Source: Ferrovibrio sp036381655
Lineage (GTDB): Bacteria; Pseudomonadota; Alphaproteobacteria; Ferrovibrionales; Ferrovibrionaceae
Direction of reading: 5' to 3'
Assembly (NCBI RefSeq): GCF_036381655.1
Contig: NZ_DASVCJ010000040.1
Location: 115,991 to 179,990 of the forward strand
Length of the DNA stretch: 64,000 bases
The position numbers and the translations under genes are program-made. Below are positions 48,490 through 56,780 of the stretch, in pieces (positions within the stretch are counted from its first letter, which is position 1; the number at the start of each line of letters is the position of its first letter). A model generated the notes under the pieces. It was given only the letters and a program-made list of their open reading frames with translations, made no database searches and was not told where the DNA came from.

Positions 48490-49935
48490 ATGAGCATGCC
48501 GGTCACCGCCCAGGATTTCGAGGCCAATGCGCGCAAGGCGCTGCGCGATCCGAACTTGCGCAAGGCGATGGGCATCATCGGCGGCGCGATGGCGAGCCGC
48601 CGGGTCGAGAGCGCCGCGCAACTACCGGAATTCGATGCCCTGCGCGACGAAGCCGTGAAGATCAAGAACCATGTGCTGGCGCATATCGATCTCTATCTGG
48701 AGAAATTCGAAAGCCAGGTGAAGGCGCGCGGCGGCCATGTGCATTGGTGCCGCACGCCGCGCGAGGCGCGCGAGACCATCCTGGCGCTGTGCCGCGCGCG
48801 CGATGCCAGGACGGTCACCAAGGGCAAGTCGATGGTGACCGAGGAGATCGGGCTGAACGGCTTCCTCGAGCAGCATGGCATCCAGCCGGTCGAGACCGAT
48901 CTGGGCGAATACATCATCCAGCTGGCGCACGAGCCGCCGAGCCATATCATCGGCCCGGCCCTGCACAAGACGCGCGAGCAGATCGCCGAGCTGTTCGAGA
49001 ACCATCATCCGGATTACGAAGTGAACGGCGTCAAGCCGGGGCCGCGCTCGACCGATCCGCAGACGCTGGTCACCGAGGCGCGCGCCGTTCTGCGCGAGCG
49101 CTATTTCCAGGCCGATGTCGGCATCACCGGCGCCAATTTCCTGATCGCCGAGACGGGCGCCACCGTGATCGTCACCAACGAGGGCAACGGCGACCTGACG
49201 CAGTCGCTGCCCAAGATGCATATCGTGGTCTCCAGCATCGAGAAGGTGATCCCGAACCTGGAAGACCTTTCCACCATCCTGCGCATTCTGGCCCGTTCGG
49301 CCACCGGCCAGGAAATGAGCGTCTATACCACGATGTCCTGCGGGCCCAAGCGGCCGGAGGACCGCGACGGGCCGGAAGAATTCCATGTCGTGCTGCTGGA
49401 TAACGGGCGCAGCGAAATGCTCGGCACCGCCTTGCAGCCGCTGCTGCGCTGTATCCGCTGCGGCGCCTGCATGAACAATTGCCCGGTCTATCATTCGGTC
49501 GGCGGCCATGCCTATGGCTGGGTCTATCCCGGCCCGATCGGCGCCGCGCTGGATCCGCATATGATCGGTCTGGAAACCGCGCGGCATCTGCCCAATGCCT
49601 CGACCTTCTGCGGCAAATGCGAGGAGGTCTGTCCGATGCGCATTCCGCTGCCCGACATCATGCGCTGGTGGCGCGAGCAGGCGCATGAAAAGCGCATCAC
49701 GCCGCCCTTGCAGCGCTGGGGCGTAGAGCTCTGGGCTTTCGCCGCCAAGGCGCCGTGGCTCTACCGCCTGGGCGCTGCCGCCGCGATCGCCATCCTGAAT
49801 ACCGCCGCCAAGGGCAAGGGCCGCTTTGCCAGGCTGCCCTTCGCCAGGAGCTGGACCGATGGCCGCGACCTGCCGGCGCCGCAGGCGGCCGAGACCTTCA
49901 TGCAGCAATGGAAAAAGCGGAAGGGCGCGCGATGA
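48490..49935 (+). CDS. lutB: lactate utilisation protein LutB (LldF), 4Fe-4S subunit
   Basis: A 481-residue iron-sulfur protein. It has the LutB body (TVTKGKSMVTEEIGLNGFLE, VETDLGEYIIQLAHEPPSHI, TGANFLIAETGATVIVTNEG) and two [4Fe-4S] ferredoxin motifs, CIRCGACMNNCPVY and CGKCEEVCPMRIP. The C-terminal tail has a hydrophobic stretch near LYRLGAAAAIAILNTAAKG that may touch the membrane. The stop overlaps the lutC start by four bases (ATGA). Confidence 0.97.
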   Translation: MSMPVTAQDFEANARKALRDPNLRKAMGIIGGAMASRRVESAAQLPEFDALRDEAVKIKNHVLAHIDLYLEKFESQVKARGGHVHWCRTPREARETILALCRARDARTVTKGKSMVTEEIGLNGFLEQHGIQPVETDLGEYIIQLAHEPPSHIIGPALHKTREQIAELFENHHPDYEVNGVKPGPRSTDPQTLVTEARAVLRERYFQADVGITGANFLIAETGATVIVTNEGNGDLTQSLPKMHIVVSSIEKVIPNLEDLSTILRILARSATGQEMSVYTTMSCGPKRPEDRDGPEEFHVVLLDNGRSEMLGTALQPLLRCIRCGACMNNCPVYHSVGGHAYGWVYPGPIGAALDPHMIGLETARHLPNASTFCGKCEEVCPMRIPLPDIMRWWREQAHEKRITPPLQRWGVELWAFAAKAPWLYRLGAAAAIAILNTAAKGKGRFARLPFARSWTDGRDLPAPQAAETFMQQWKKRKGAR

Positions 49936-50684
49936 GCGATTCCACGGCCAGCAATTCCGAAGCGGGCAATTCCGAAACCGGCAATTCCCGGGCCCGCATC
50001 TTCGCCAGCCTGCGGCGCGGCCTGGGCGAGACGGCCAATGACGATATACGTCACACCGCCGTGGCGGCGCGCATCGCCAATCATCCGCGCAACCGCATCC
50101 CGCTGCGCGCGCAGCTTCCGCATGCCGAGCAGGTCGCGCTTTTCGTCGCCAAGGCCGAGGCGCTGACCGTCAGCATCGACAGCGTCGCCGGCGAAGCCGA
50201 CGTGCCGGCCAGGATCGCCGATTACCTCACCCGGCATAACTTGCCGGCGCATCTGCGCGTCGCGCCCGATCCGCTGCTGCAGAACCTGCCCTGGTCCGAG
50301 CGGCCGATGCTGCAGGTCGAGTACGGTCCCGGCCGCAGCCAGGATCTGGTCAGCGTCACGCCGGCCTTCGCCGGCATCGCCGAGACCGGAACCCTGATGC
50401 TGCATTCCTCGCCGGCCACGCCGACCACGCTGCATTTCGTGCCGGATCACCATATCGTGGTGATGCGCGAAAGCCAGATCACCGGCACGCTGGAAGAGGC
50501 CTTCGAGCGCCTGCGCCAGAAGCTGGGCAGCGTGGAGAACTGGCCGCGGACGGTGAATTTCGTCTCCGGGCCGTCGCGCACCGCGGATATCGAGGGCGTG
50601 CCGGTGCTCGGCGCCCATGGACCGCGGCGGCTGCATATCGTACTGATCAGCGATGGCACCGCGCCGCTTCAAGGGCAAGCCTGA
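49932..50684 (+). CDS. lutC: lactate utilisation protein LutC (LUD domain)
   Basis: A 250-residue LUD-domain protein completing the lactate oxidation complex. Markers are PVLGAHGPRRLHIVLISDG, VTPAFAGIAETGTLMLHSSP and PTTLHFVPDHHIVVMRESQI. The N-terminal 20 residues repeat Asn-Ser and Ser-Glu (ASNSEAGNSETGNSRAR), which is not seen in most relatives. The last 32 bp overlap the smr start codon, an unusual extension of the C-terminus by about ten residues. Confidence 0.94.
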   Translation: MSDSTASNSEAGNSETGNSRARIFASLRRGLGETANDDIRHTAVAARIANHPRNRIPLRAQLPHAEQVALFVAKAEALTVSIDSVAGEADVPARIADYLTRHNLPAHLRVAPDPLLQNLPWSERPMLQVEYGPGRSQDLVSVTPAFAGIAETGTLMLHSSPATPTTLHFVPDHHIVVMRESQITGTLEEAFERLRQKLGSVENWPRTVNFVSGPSRTADIEGVPVLGAHGPRRLHIVLISDGTAPLQGQA

Positions 50685-51246
50685 GCCCGTCCTGCCCGAT
50701 CACGAGGCCTGGCAGAACATCACTGCCGGGGTAAAGCCGCTGCCGCGCAATCATGCGCCGAAGCCGCTGGCGCCGCTGCCCAGGCTGTTCAAGCCGGATA
50801 TGCCGGGACCGGCGGCCCTGCACCGCGCCGAGGCCAAGAAGAAGGCGCCGCTGACCGGCAGGCATGGCCGGGACAGCGATTCCGCGCCGCTGCCGCAGAT
50901 GGATGCCCGGCTGAAGCAGCGTCTGGTGCGCGGCCAGATTCCCATCGAAGCCCGGCTCGATCTGCATGGCCTGACCCTGAAAGAGGCCGAGCGCGCCATG
51001 GACCGGCTGCTGCGCCATGCCGTGGCGGCGCGCCAGCGCTGCCTGCTGGTGATCACCGGCAAGGGAATTTCCCGCGCCGCGCCGGCGGACATGTACGAAA
51101 AGCGCGGCGTGCTCAGGACCTGGCTGCCGGATTGGCTGAAACGCGGCCCCTGGCGCGATCAGGTGCTCGGCATCGCCCCGGCGCGGCAGGAGCAGGGCGG
51201 CGCGGGGGCGTTTTACGTGCTGCTGAGACGGCAGCGGGAGACGTAA
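50653..51246 (+). CDS. Smr/MutS2-type endonuclease domain protein
   Basis: A 197-residue protein with a Smr domain in the second half: IEARLDLHGLTLKEAERAMD, VAARQRCLLVITGKGISRAA and DQVLGIAPARQEQGGAGAFY, including the LDLHGLT motif. The first half is a basic, Pro-rich linker (FKGKPEPVLPDHEAWQNITA). Smr domains nick DNA or RNA. In related genomes this gene usually follows mltA; here 12.8 kb of other genes separate them. Its start codon lies within the last 32 bp of lutC. Confidence 0.92.
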   Translation: MAPRRFKGKPEPVLPDHEAWQNITAGVKPLPRNHAPKPLAPLPRLFKPDMPGPAALHRAEAKKKAPLTGRHGRDSDSAPLPQMDARLKQRLVRGQIPIEARLDLHGLTLKEAERAMDRLLRHAVAARQRCLLVITGKGISRAAPADMYEKRGVLRTWLPDWLKRGPWRDQVLGIAPARQEQGGAGAFYVLLRRQRET

Positions 51247-51291
51247 CCGTTCCGCCCGCCCGGCCCGACAGAGTTAAAAAAAGGAAAAAAC

Positions 51292-52374
51292 ATGCACCAG
51301 CACTTCTCCCCCGACTACGCCACCGCGCGCCGGAAATTCCTCAAGGCGGCGAAGGCCGCGGGTGCCGCCATCGAAAGCATCCCGCATCCGCTGAAGGGCA
51401 TTGCGGGCGAGGATCTGTTCACCGATCTCGCCTGGCTCGGGCCGCGCGACGCCAGCGCCGTGCTGGTCACCGTCTCCGGCACGCATGGCATCGAGGGCTA
51501 TTACGGCTCGGGCTGCCAGGTCGGCTGGCTCAGCGACGGCCATGCCGCGCAATTGCCGGCCGGCACCGCCATGCTGCTGATCCATGCCAGCAACCCCTAC
51601 GGTTTTTCCTGGGGCCGGCGGGTCAACGAAGACAACATGGACATCAACCGCAACTTCATCGATTTCGGAACGTCCGCGCCGCCGGCCAATCCGGCCTATG
51701 CCGAGGTGCATGGCTGGCTAGTGCCGGACGACTGGAGCGGCGAGGTCGCCGCCGGCATCCAGCGCCGGATCGCCGCCTATTACGACAAGGTCGGCGCCAG
51801 GGCGGCGACGGCGGCCATCGTCGGCGGCCAGCACAGCCATCCGGACGGCGTCTTCTATGGCGGCACCGCGCCCTGCTGGTCGCATCGCACGGTCAAGGCG
51901 ATCGCGGAGACGTATCTCCGTCAGGCCGCGCGCATCTGCGTGCTCGATTTCCATACCGGCCTCGGGCCGTTCGGCTATTCGGAAATGATCTGCCGCCATG
52001 CGCCGGATTCGGAGCCGCTCAGCCTGGCGCGGCGCTGGTTCGGCGATGCCGTGACCTCGCCGGCGATGGGGCAATCGGATTCCCCGATCATCGAAGGCAA
52101 CCTGCGCATGGGCATCGCCCGCTTCTGCGCGCCGGCCACCGTCGTCGCCAGCGCCATCGAGGTCGGAACGCTCAGCTCCGACGAAGTGCGGCTGTCGGTC
52201 ATCGCCGACAACTGGCTGCATCTGCGCGGCGACGTCTTCTCGCCGCTGGGCCAGCAGATCAAGCGGCAGATCCGCGCCGCCTTCTATCCCGACAGCGACG
52301 AGTGGCGCAGCCTGTGCTATCCGCGCGCCGTCGAGATCCAGCGCCAGGCGCTGGCGGGCCTGGCGGCCGGCTAG
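51292..52374 (+). CDS. DUF2817 family hydrolase (M14-like zinc site)
   Basis: A 360-residue protein of the DUF2817 family, related to M14 zinc carboxypeptidases. Zinc-site candidates are in VTVSGTHGIEGYYGSG (His and Glu) and RICVLDFHTGLGPFGYSE (His). FYGGTAPCWSHRTVKAIAE and VIADNWLHLRGDVFSPLGQQ complete the pattern. AAGG/AAAAAA before the ATG is a plausible ribosome site. No signal peptide is seen, so it is cytosolic. Substrate unknown. The XRE regulator follows 6 bp downstream. Confidence 0.87.
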   Translation: MHQHFSPDYATARRKFLKAAKAAGAAIESIPHPLKGIAGEDLFTDLAWLGPRDASAVLVTVSGTHGIEGYYGSGCQVGWLSDGHAAQLPAGTAMLLIHASNPYGFSWGRRVNEDNMDINRNFIDFGTSAPPANPAYAEVHGWLVPDDWSGEVAAGIQRRIAAYYDKVGARAATAAIVGGQHSHPDGVFYGGTAPCWSHRTVKAIAETYLRQAARICVLDFHTGLGPFGYSEMICRHAPDSEPLSLARRWFGDAVTSPAMGQSDSPIIEGNLRMGIARFCAPATVVASAIEVGTLSSDEVRLSVIADNWLHLRGDVFSPLGQQIKRQIRAAFYPDSDEWRSLCYPRAVEIQRQALAGLAAG

Positions 52375-52380
52375 CGGACC

Positions 52381-52731
52381 ATGACTCCCTTCGGCGCCCG
52401 TATCCGCAGCCTGCGGGAAGCGCGCGGCATCAGCCTCAAGCAGATGGCGGCCGATCTGGGCGTTTCGTCCGCCTATCTCTCGGCGCTCGAACATGGCCAT
52501 CGCGGCCGCCCGTCCTGGATCCTGCTGCAGCGCATCTGCGGCTATCTCAACATCATCTGGGACGATGCCGAGGAACTGGCCGAGCTGGCCAAGCTGTCGC
52601 ATCCGCGCGTTACCATCGACACGGCTGGCCTGCATCCCAAGGCCACGCTGCTGGCCAACGAGCTGAGCCGCAGGATCGGCCAGCTCGACGAGCCCAAGCT
52701 GGACCAGATGCTGAAGCTGCTGCGCAACTGA
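52381..52731 (+). CDS. XRE-type helix-turn-helix regulator
   Basis: A 116-residue regulator with an N-terminal HTH_3/XRE domain: PFGARIRSLREARGISLKQM, AADLGVSSAYLSALEHGHRG, PSWILLQRICGYLNIIW. The C-terminal half is a short helical segment ending KLDQMLKLLRN that probably forms dimers. Related small HTH genes are common close to smr in alphaproteobacteria, so this may be the normal neighbour with the DUF2817 gene inserted between them. Target genes unknown. Confidence 0.88.
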   Translation: MTPFGARIRSLREARGISLKQMAADLGVSSAYLSALEHGHRGRPSWILLQRICGYLNIIWDDAEELAELAKLSHPRVTIDTAGLHPKATLLANELSRRIGQLDEPKLDQMLKLLRN

Positions 52732-52740
52732 ACGGCAATC

Positions 52741-52763
52741 TTTCGCGCCGCAACGCCGCGAAA
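52741..52763. other. hairpin after the XRE gene
   Basis: TTTCGCG-ccgcaacgc-CGCGAAA is a 7-bp perfect stem 10 bp after the XRE stop. It might end transcription, but no T-run follows it. Confidence 0.35.
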
Positions 52764-52899
52764 ATCCGGCAATCCCCGAATTCGTCACGACTTTGCCGCA
52801 AGCGTGTCACACAGGCGCGCCAGTAATCTTACGCATCAGCCATTTTCCGTTCCGCGGTGTTTATGCCGCTATGACGAGATTGCGAACGGAGATGACCGC

Positions 52900-55083
52900 G
52901 TGAGTATCGAGGCGAATGCAACCGACATCTTTGCGCCCGCTGGTTCCAGGCCCGGCGCCGGCCGGCTGTTGCAGCCCGGGAACAACGTCTGGCGCCTGGA
53001 GCGGGCGCATCGCGCCGCCGTGCTGATCGATGCGGCGGCGTATTTCGCCGCCTTGCGCCAGGTGCTGCAACGGGCGCAGCACAGCATCTACGTGATCGGC
53101 TGGGACATCGACAGCCGCACGCCTCTGGTCGGCGCCGATGGCGAAACCCACGACGATCTGCCGAAGACGCTCGGCCCCTTCCTGAGCGCCCTGGTCGAAC
53201 GCAATCCGGAGTTGTCGATCAAGCTGCTGCTCTGGGATTACTCGCCGCTCTATTCGCTCGAGCGCGAGAAGATGCCGGCCTTGACCCTGCAATGGACGAC
53301 GCCGCCGCAGATCGAGCTGTGCCTGGACAAGATGGTGCCGATCGGCGCCTCGCACCATCAGAAGATCGTCGTGGTCGACGATACCGTCGCCTTCGTCGGC
53401 GGCCTGGATCTGACCGTCCGCCGCTGGGATACCCAGGATCATGCGCCGATGGATGCCCTGCGCGTCGATCCGGCGGGCAGCATCTATCCGCCCTTCCACG
53501 ACGTGCAGATGATAGTGGATGGCGATGCGGCCGGCGCCCTGGGCGATCTTGCGCGCAAGCGCTGGAAGCGGGTGACCCAGGAGAGGCTGCCGCCGCTGCA
53601 GCCCGAGGAAGCCGGCGATCCCTGGCCGTCATCGCTCCGGCCGCATTTTCGCAACGCGACCATCGGCATCGCGCGCACGCAGCCGCATTACGGCAGCGAG
53701 CCGGAAGTGCGCGAGATCGAAAGGCTGTTCCACGACATGGTCGGCGCCGCCGAGCGCCACCTTTATATCGAGAACCAGTTCCTCACCTGCCAGGCGGTCG
53801 CCGAGAGCCTGATCGCGCGGATGCGCGCGCGGCCCGCTCTGGAGGTGCTGATCGTCTGTCCGGCCGGCTATTACTCCTGGCTGGAGCAGCAGATCATGCT
53901 GTCCGGGCGCATCCGCTTCATGGAGGGCCTGCGCCAGGCCGGCCTGGGCGACCGCGTGCGGCTGGTGCATCCGCATGTCGAGCGCGACGGCGAGGCGGCG
54001 GATGTGAAGGTGCATTCCAAGCTGATGATCGTCGACGACCGTATCCTGCGCGTCGGCTCGGCCAATCTCTGCAACCGTTCGATCGGCCTGGATACCGAAT
54101 GCGATCTGGTGCTGGAAGCAGCCGATGAGGCCGAGCGGCAGCAGATCCGCTGCATCCGCGATACGCTGCTGGCCGAGCATTGCGGCGCCGGCCTCGAGGA
54201 GGTGCAGGCTGCGCTCGCCGCGCATGACGGGTCCTTGTTCGCCGCCCTGGACCGGCTCGCGAACCGCGCGCACCGGCTGCAGCCGATCGACGACAACATC
54301 AAGAGCGTCGAGCTGATGGCGCCGATCAGCCTCGTCGCCGATCCGGAACGGCCGATCGGCGCCGAGGATTACATGCCGGCGCTCGACGGCGATCAGCCCG
54401 GCCAGAGCCGGCTCGCCACCATCCTCAAGATCGGGCTGATGATCCTGATCGTCGTCGGCCTGGTGCTGGCCTGGCATTATACGCCGCTGGCCGAGATGGT
54501 TTCGCTCGACCGCCTGACCGAATCCTTCGCCCGCGCCGCCGAAAGCAATTGGGCGCTGCCGGTCGTGCTCGGCATCTACGCGCTGGGCGGCCTCGTCGCC
54601 TTTCCGGTCACGCTGCTGATCGCCGCCACCGCCGCCGCCTTCGGCACCTGGCCCGGCCTGCTCTTCGCCGCCGCCGGGGCGGTCTTCAGCGCGCTGGTGA
54701 CCTATCTGGTCGGCCGCAAGCTCGGCGCGAATCTGCTGCGGCAGTTCATGGGGCCGCGCATCCACCGCGTCGCGCGGCGCGTCAAGGATCACGGCGTGCT
54801 GGCGGTGACCATGCTGCGCGTGATGCCCACGGCGCCCTTCACCATCGTCAATCTGGTCGCCGGCGCCACCAAGATCAGGATTTCGGATTATCTCCTCGGC
54901 ACCCTGCTCGGCCTGGCGCCCGGCATCCTGATGCTCTCCGCCCTTGGCGGCCGTCTGCTGGAGATACTGCATGCGCCAAGCCTGGGCGATGTATTGCTGA
55001 TCGTCGGCTTCCTGCTCGGCTGGCTGGCCCTGTCCTACGGATTGCAGCGTCTGATCTCGCGCTGGCGCAAGGCGCCCGGATGA
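52900..55083 (+). CDS. phospholipase D/cardiolipin synthase-like protein fused to a VTT (DedA/TVP38) membrane domain
   Basis: A 727-residue fusion. The N-terminal 480 residues contain two HKD motifs, HHQKIVVVDD (about 152) and HSKLMIVDDRILRVGSANLC (about 372), both with His, Lys and Asp; this is the phospholipase D/cardiolipin synthase catalytic pair. The C-terminal 230 residues are membrane helices of the VTT family (GGLVAFPVTLLIAATAAAFG; LRVMPTAPFTIVNLVAGATK). The start chosen is GTG at 52900, with GGAG eight bases upstream; a longer frame starts at 52804. An EEP-family gene follows 10 bp later. Cardiolipin synthesis or phospholipid transfer is the likely role. Confidence 0.92.
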   Translation: MSIEANATDIFAPAGSRPGAGRLLQPGNNVWRLERAHRAAVLIDAAAYFAALRQVLQRAQHSIYVIGWDIDSRTPLVGADGETHDDLPKTLGPFLSALVERNPELSIKLLLWDYSPLYSLEREKMPALTLQWTTPPQIELCLDKMVPIGASHHQKIVVVDDTVAFVGGLDLTVRRWDTQDHAPMDALRVDPAGSIYPPFHDVQMIVDGDAAGALGDLARKRWKRVTQERLPPLQPEEAGDPWPSSLRPHFRNATIGIARTQPHYGSEPEVREIERLFHDMVGAAERHLYIENQFLTCQAVAESLIARMRARPALEVLIVCPAGYYSWLEQQIMLSGRIRFMEGLRQAGLGDRVRLVHPHVERDGEAADVKVHSKLMIVDDRILRVGSANLCNRSIGLDTECDLVLEAADEAERQQIRCIRDTLLAEHCGAGLEEVQAALAAHDGSLFAALDRLANRAHRLQPIDDNIKSVELMAPISLVADPERPIGAEDYMPALDGDQPGQSRLATILKIGLMILIVVGLVLAWHYTPLAEMVSLDRLTESFARAAESNWALPVVLGIYALGGLVAFPVTLLIAATAAAFGTWPGLLFAAAGAVFSALVTYLVGRKLGANLLRQFMGPRIHRVARRVKDHGVLAVTMLRVMPTAPFTIVNLVAGATKIRISDYLLGTLLGLAPGILMLSALGGRLLEILHAPSLGDVLLIVGFLLGWLALSYGLQRLISRWRKAPG

Positions 55084-55093
55084 CGAGGTCGGG

Positions 55094-55879
55094 ATGGATG
55101 CAACGCCGGTGAGCCCGCCCGACGGGGCCAACATCCGCGTCTTGACCTGGAACGTGCATGCCGGCATCGGGCCGGACGGGCGGTTCGATCTCGGCCGCAT
55201 CGTCGATCTGGTGCGCCGGCATAATCCCGACATCGTCGCCCTGCAGGAAATCGATTCCCGCGGCAAGGGCGAGGTTTCGCCCTTCTCCTTCCTCGCCAAG
55301 GCGCTCGGCAGCCATGCGGCGGAGGCCAGGACGATCGTCGCCCCCGACGGCTATTACGGCCATGCGCTGATCAGCCGCTGGCCAATGGGCGACGTCGCGG
55401 TGCATGATCTGTCGGTCTATCGCCGCGAGCCGCGCTGCGCCATCGAGACGACGATCACCACGCCCTACGGGCCACTGCACCTCGCCTCGGTCCATCTCGG
55501 CCTGGGCTGGCACGAGCGGCGCGAGCAGGCGGCGATGCTGGCGGCGATCGCCGGCACCTCGCGGCGCACCACGATCCTGCTGGGCGACTTCAACGACTGG
55601 TTTTTCTTCGGCTCGGTGCGCCGGGCGCTGAAGACCATCCTGCCCCGGCGCACCATGCACCCGACCTATCCATCCTTCCGGCCGATGCTGCGGCTCGACC
55701 GCATCTATTGCCGGCCTGCGGATGCCTTGCTGAAAAGCTGGACCGACCAGGCCGCGCGGCGGATTTCCGATCATCTGCCGGTGATCGCCGATATCCGGCT
55801 CGGCGGCTTCGATGCCGAAGGCGCCGGCCCGCAGCCGCTCTCGCTGACCGAGGCGGCGACTTTCCCGGCCGAAGCCTAG
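55094..55879 (+). CDS. endonuclease/exonuclease/phosphatase family protein (YbhP-like)
   Basis: A 261-residue EEP-fold enzyme: RVLTWNVHAGIGPDGRFDLG, DIVALQEIDSRGKG, LASVHLGLGWHERREQA, TTILLGDFNDWFFFGSVRRA and RRISDHLPVIADIRL give the metal site and the catalytic His. In Enterobacteria the EEP protein YbhP is encoded with the cardiolipin synthase ClsB, and here an EEP gene also follows the phospholipase D fusion. It ends overlapping the convergent SDR gene by four bases. Confidence 0.92.
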   Translation: MDATPVSPPDGANIRVLTWNVHAGIGPDGRFDLGRIVDLVRRHNPDIVALQEIDSRGKGEVSPFSFLAKALGSHAAEARTIVAPDGYYGHALISRWPMGDVAVHDLSVYRREPRCAIETTITTPYGPLHLASVHLGLGWHERREQAAMLAAIAGTSRRTTILLGDFNDWFFFGSVRRALKTILPRRTMHPTYPSFRPMLRLDRIYCRPADALLKSWTDQAARRISDHLPVIADIRLGGFDAEGAGPQPLSLTEAATFPAEA

Positions 55880-56655
55880 CGCGGGCGCGGCATCGCCAGC
55901 CGGATGCCGCTGTCGATCAGCAGCGTTTCGCCGGTCACGTTCGGTGCCGAGGTGAGGAAAAAGACGATGCTCTCGGCGATATCCTCGGCTTTGTTGCTCG
56001 CCTGCAGGACGGAGTTGCTCTTCCAGTTGGCCAGGGCCGCCTCGTAGGCCGCCTCGCCCATACCCTGCTTCAGCCACTCGCCCTCGACGAAGCCGGGGCA
56101 GACGGCGTTGATGCGCACCTCCGGGCCGAGCACGCGGGCGAGGCTGAGCGTCAGGCCGTTCAAGGCCGCCTTGGAGGCGACATAGGCGAGCGAGGAGCCG
56201 GTGCCGTAGACGCCGGCAACGGACGAGACATTGACGACGGCGCCCTTGGCCGCGCGCAGATAGGGCTCGGCGGCGCGGATCATCTGGAAGGGCCCGATCG
56301 TGTTGACGGCATAGATGCGCTGGAAATCCTCGGCGCTCAGCCCGCCGAGATTCCTGTGGGCGACGAATTTCGTCGTGCCGGCATTGTTGACCAGGAAATT
56401 CAGGCGGCCGAACTGCGCCACCGTCTCGTCGACGACGCGCCGGCAGGCCGCATCATCGGCGACGTCGCCGGGGGTGAGGAAAGCGCGGGCGCCCAGCTTT
56501 TCGCATTCCGCCGCGACCGCCTCGGCGGCATCCCTGCTCTTCGAATAGTTGATCGCCACCGCGCAGCCGCGCCGGGCCAGCAGCCGCGCCGTGGCGGCGC
56601 CGATGCCGCTGGAGGCCCCGGTGATCAGGGCGACGCAATCGTTCAACTCGGGCAT
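55876..56655 (-). CDS. SDR family oxidoreductase
   Basis: A 259-residue short-chain dehydrogenase. The nucleotide loop is VALITGASSGIGAATARLLA, the NNAG motif is FLVNNAGTTKFVAHRNLG, and the catalytic residues are in NVSSVAGVYGTGSSLAYVAS-K (Ser and the YxxxK Tyr and Lys). The C-terminal PFQMIRAAEPYLRAAKGAVV and ETLLIDSGIRLAM complete the fold. ATG 56655 is preceded by GGAGG. Probably NADP- or NAD-linked with an unknown substrate. Confidence 0.94.
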   Translation of the reverse strand: MPELNDCVALITGASSGIGAATARLLARRGCAVAINYSKSRDAAEAVAAECEKLGARAFLTPGDVADDAACRRVVDETVAQFGRLNFLVNNAGTTKFVAHRNLGGLSAEDFQRIYAVNTIGPFQMIRAAEPYLRAAKGAVVNVSSVAGVYGTGSSLAYVASKAALNGLTLSLARVLGPEVRINAVCPGFVEGEWLKQGMGEAAYEAALANWKSNSVLQASNKAEDIAESIVFFLTSAPNVTGETLLIDSGIRLAMPRPR

Positions 56656-56780
56656 GGCGAATCCTCCGGCTTGTCGTTTTGGCAGCCGCAAGGATGGCGC
56701 AAATTCGCCGCCGCGTCACCGGTGAGGATATCCGCCGGGCGCGGGGACGCTCTCCGGCACGGCACGGCGGCGACGCGGCG

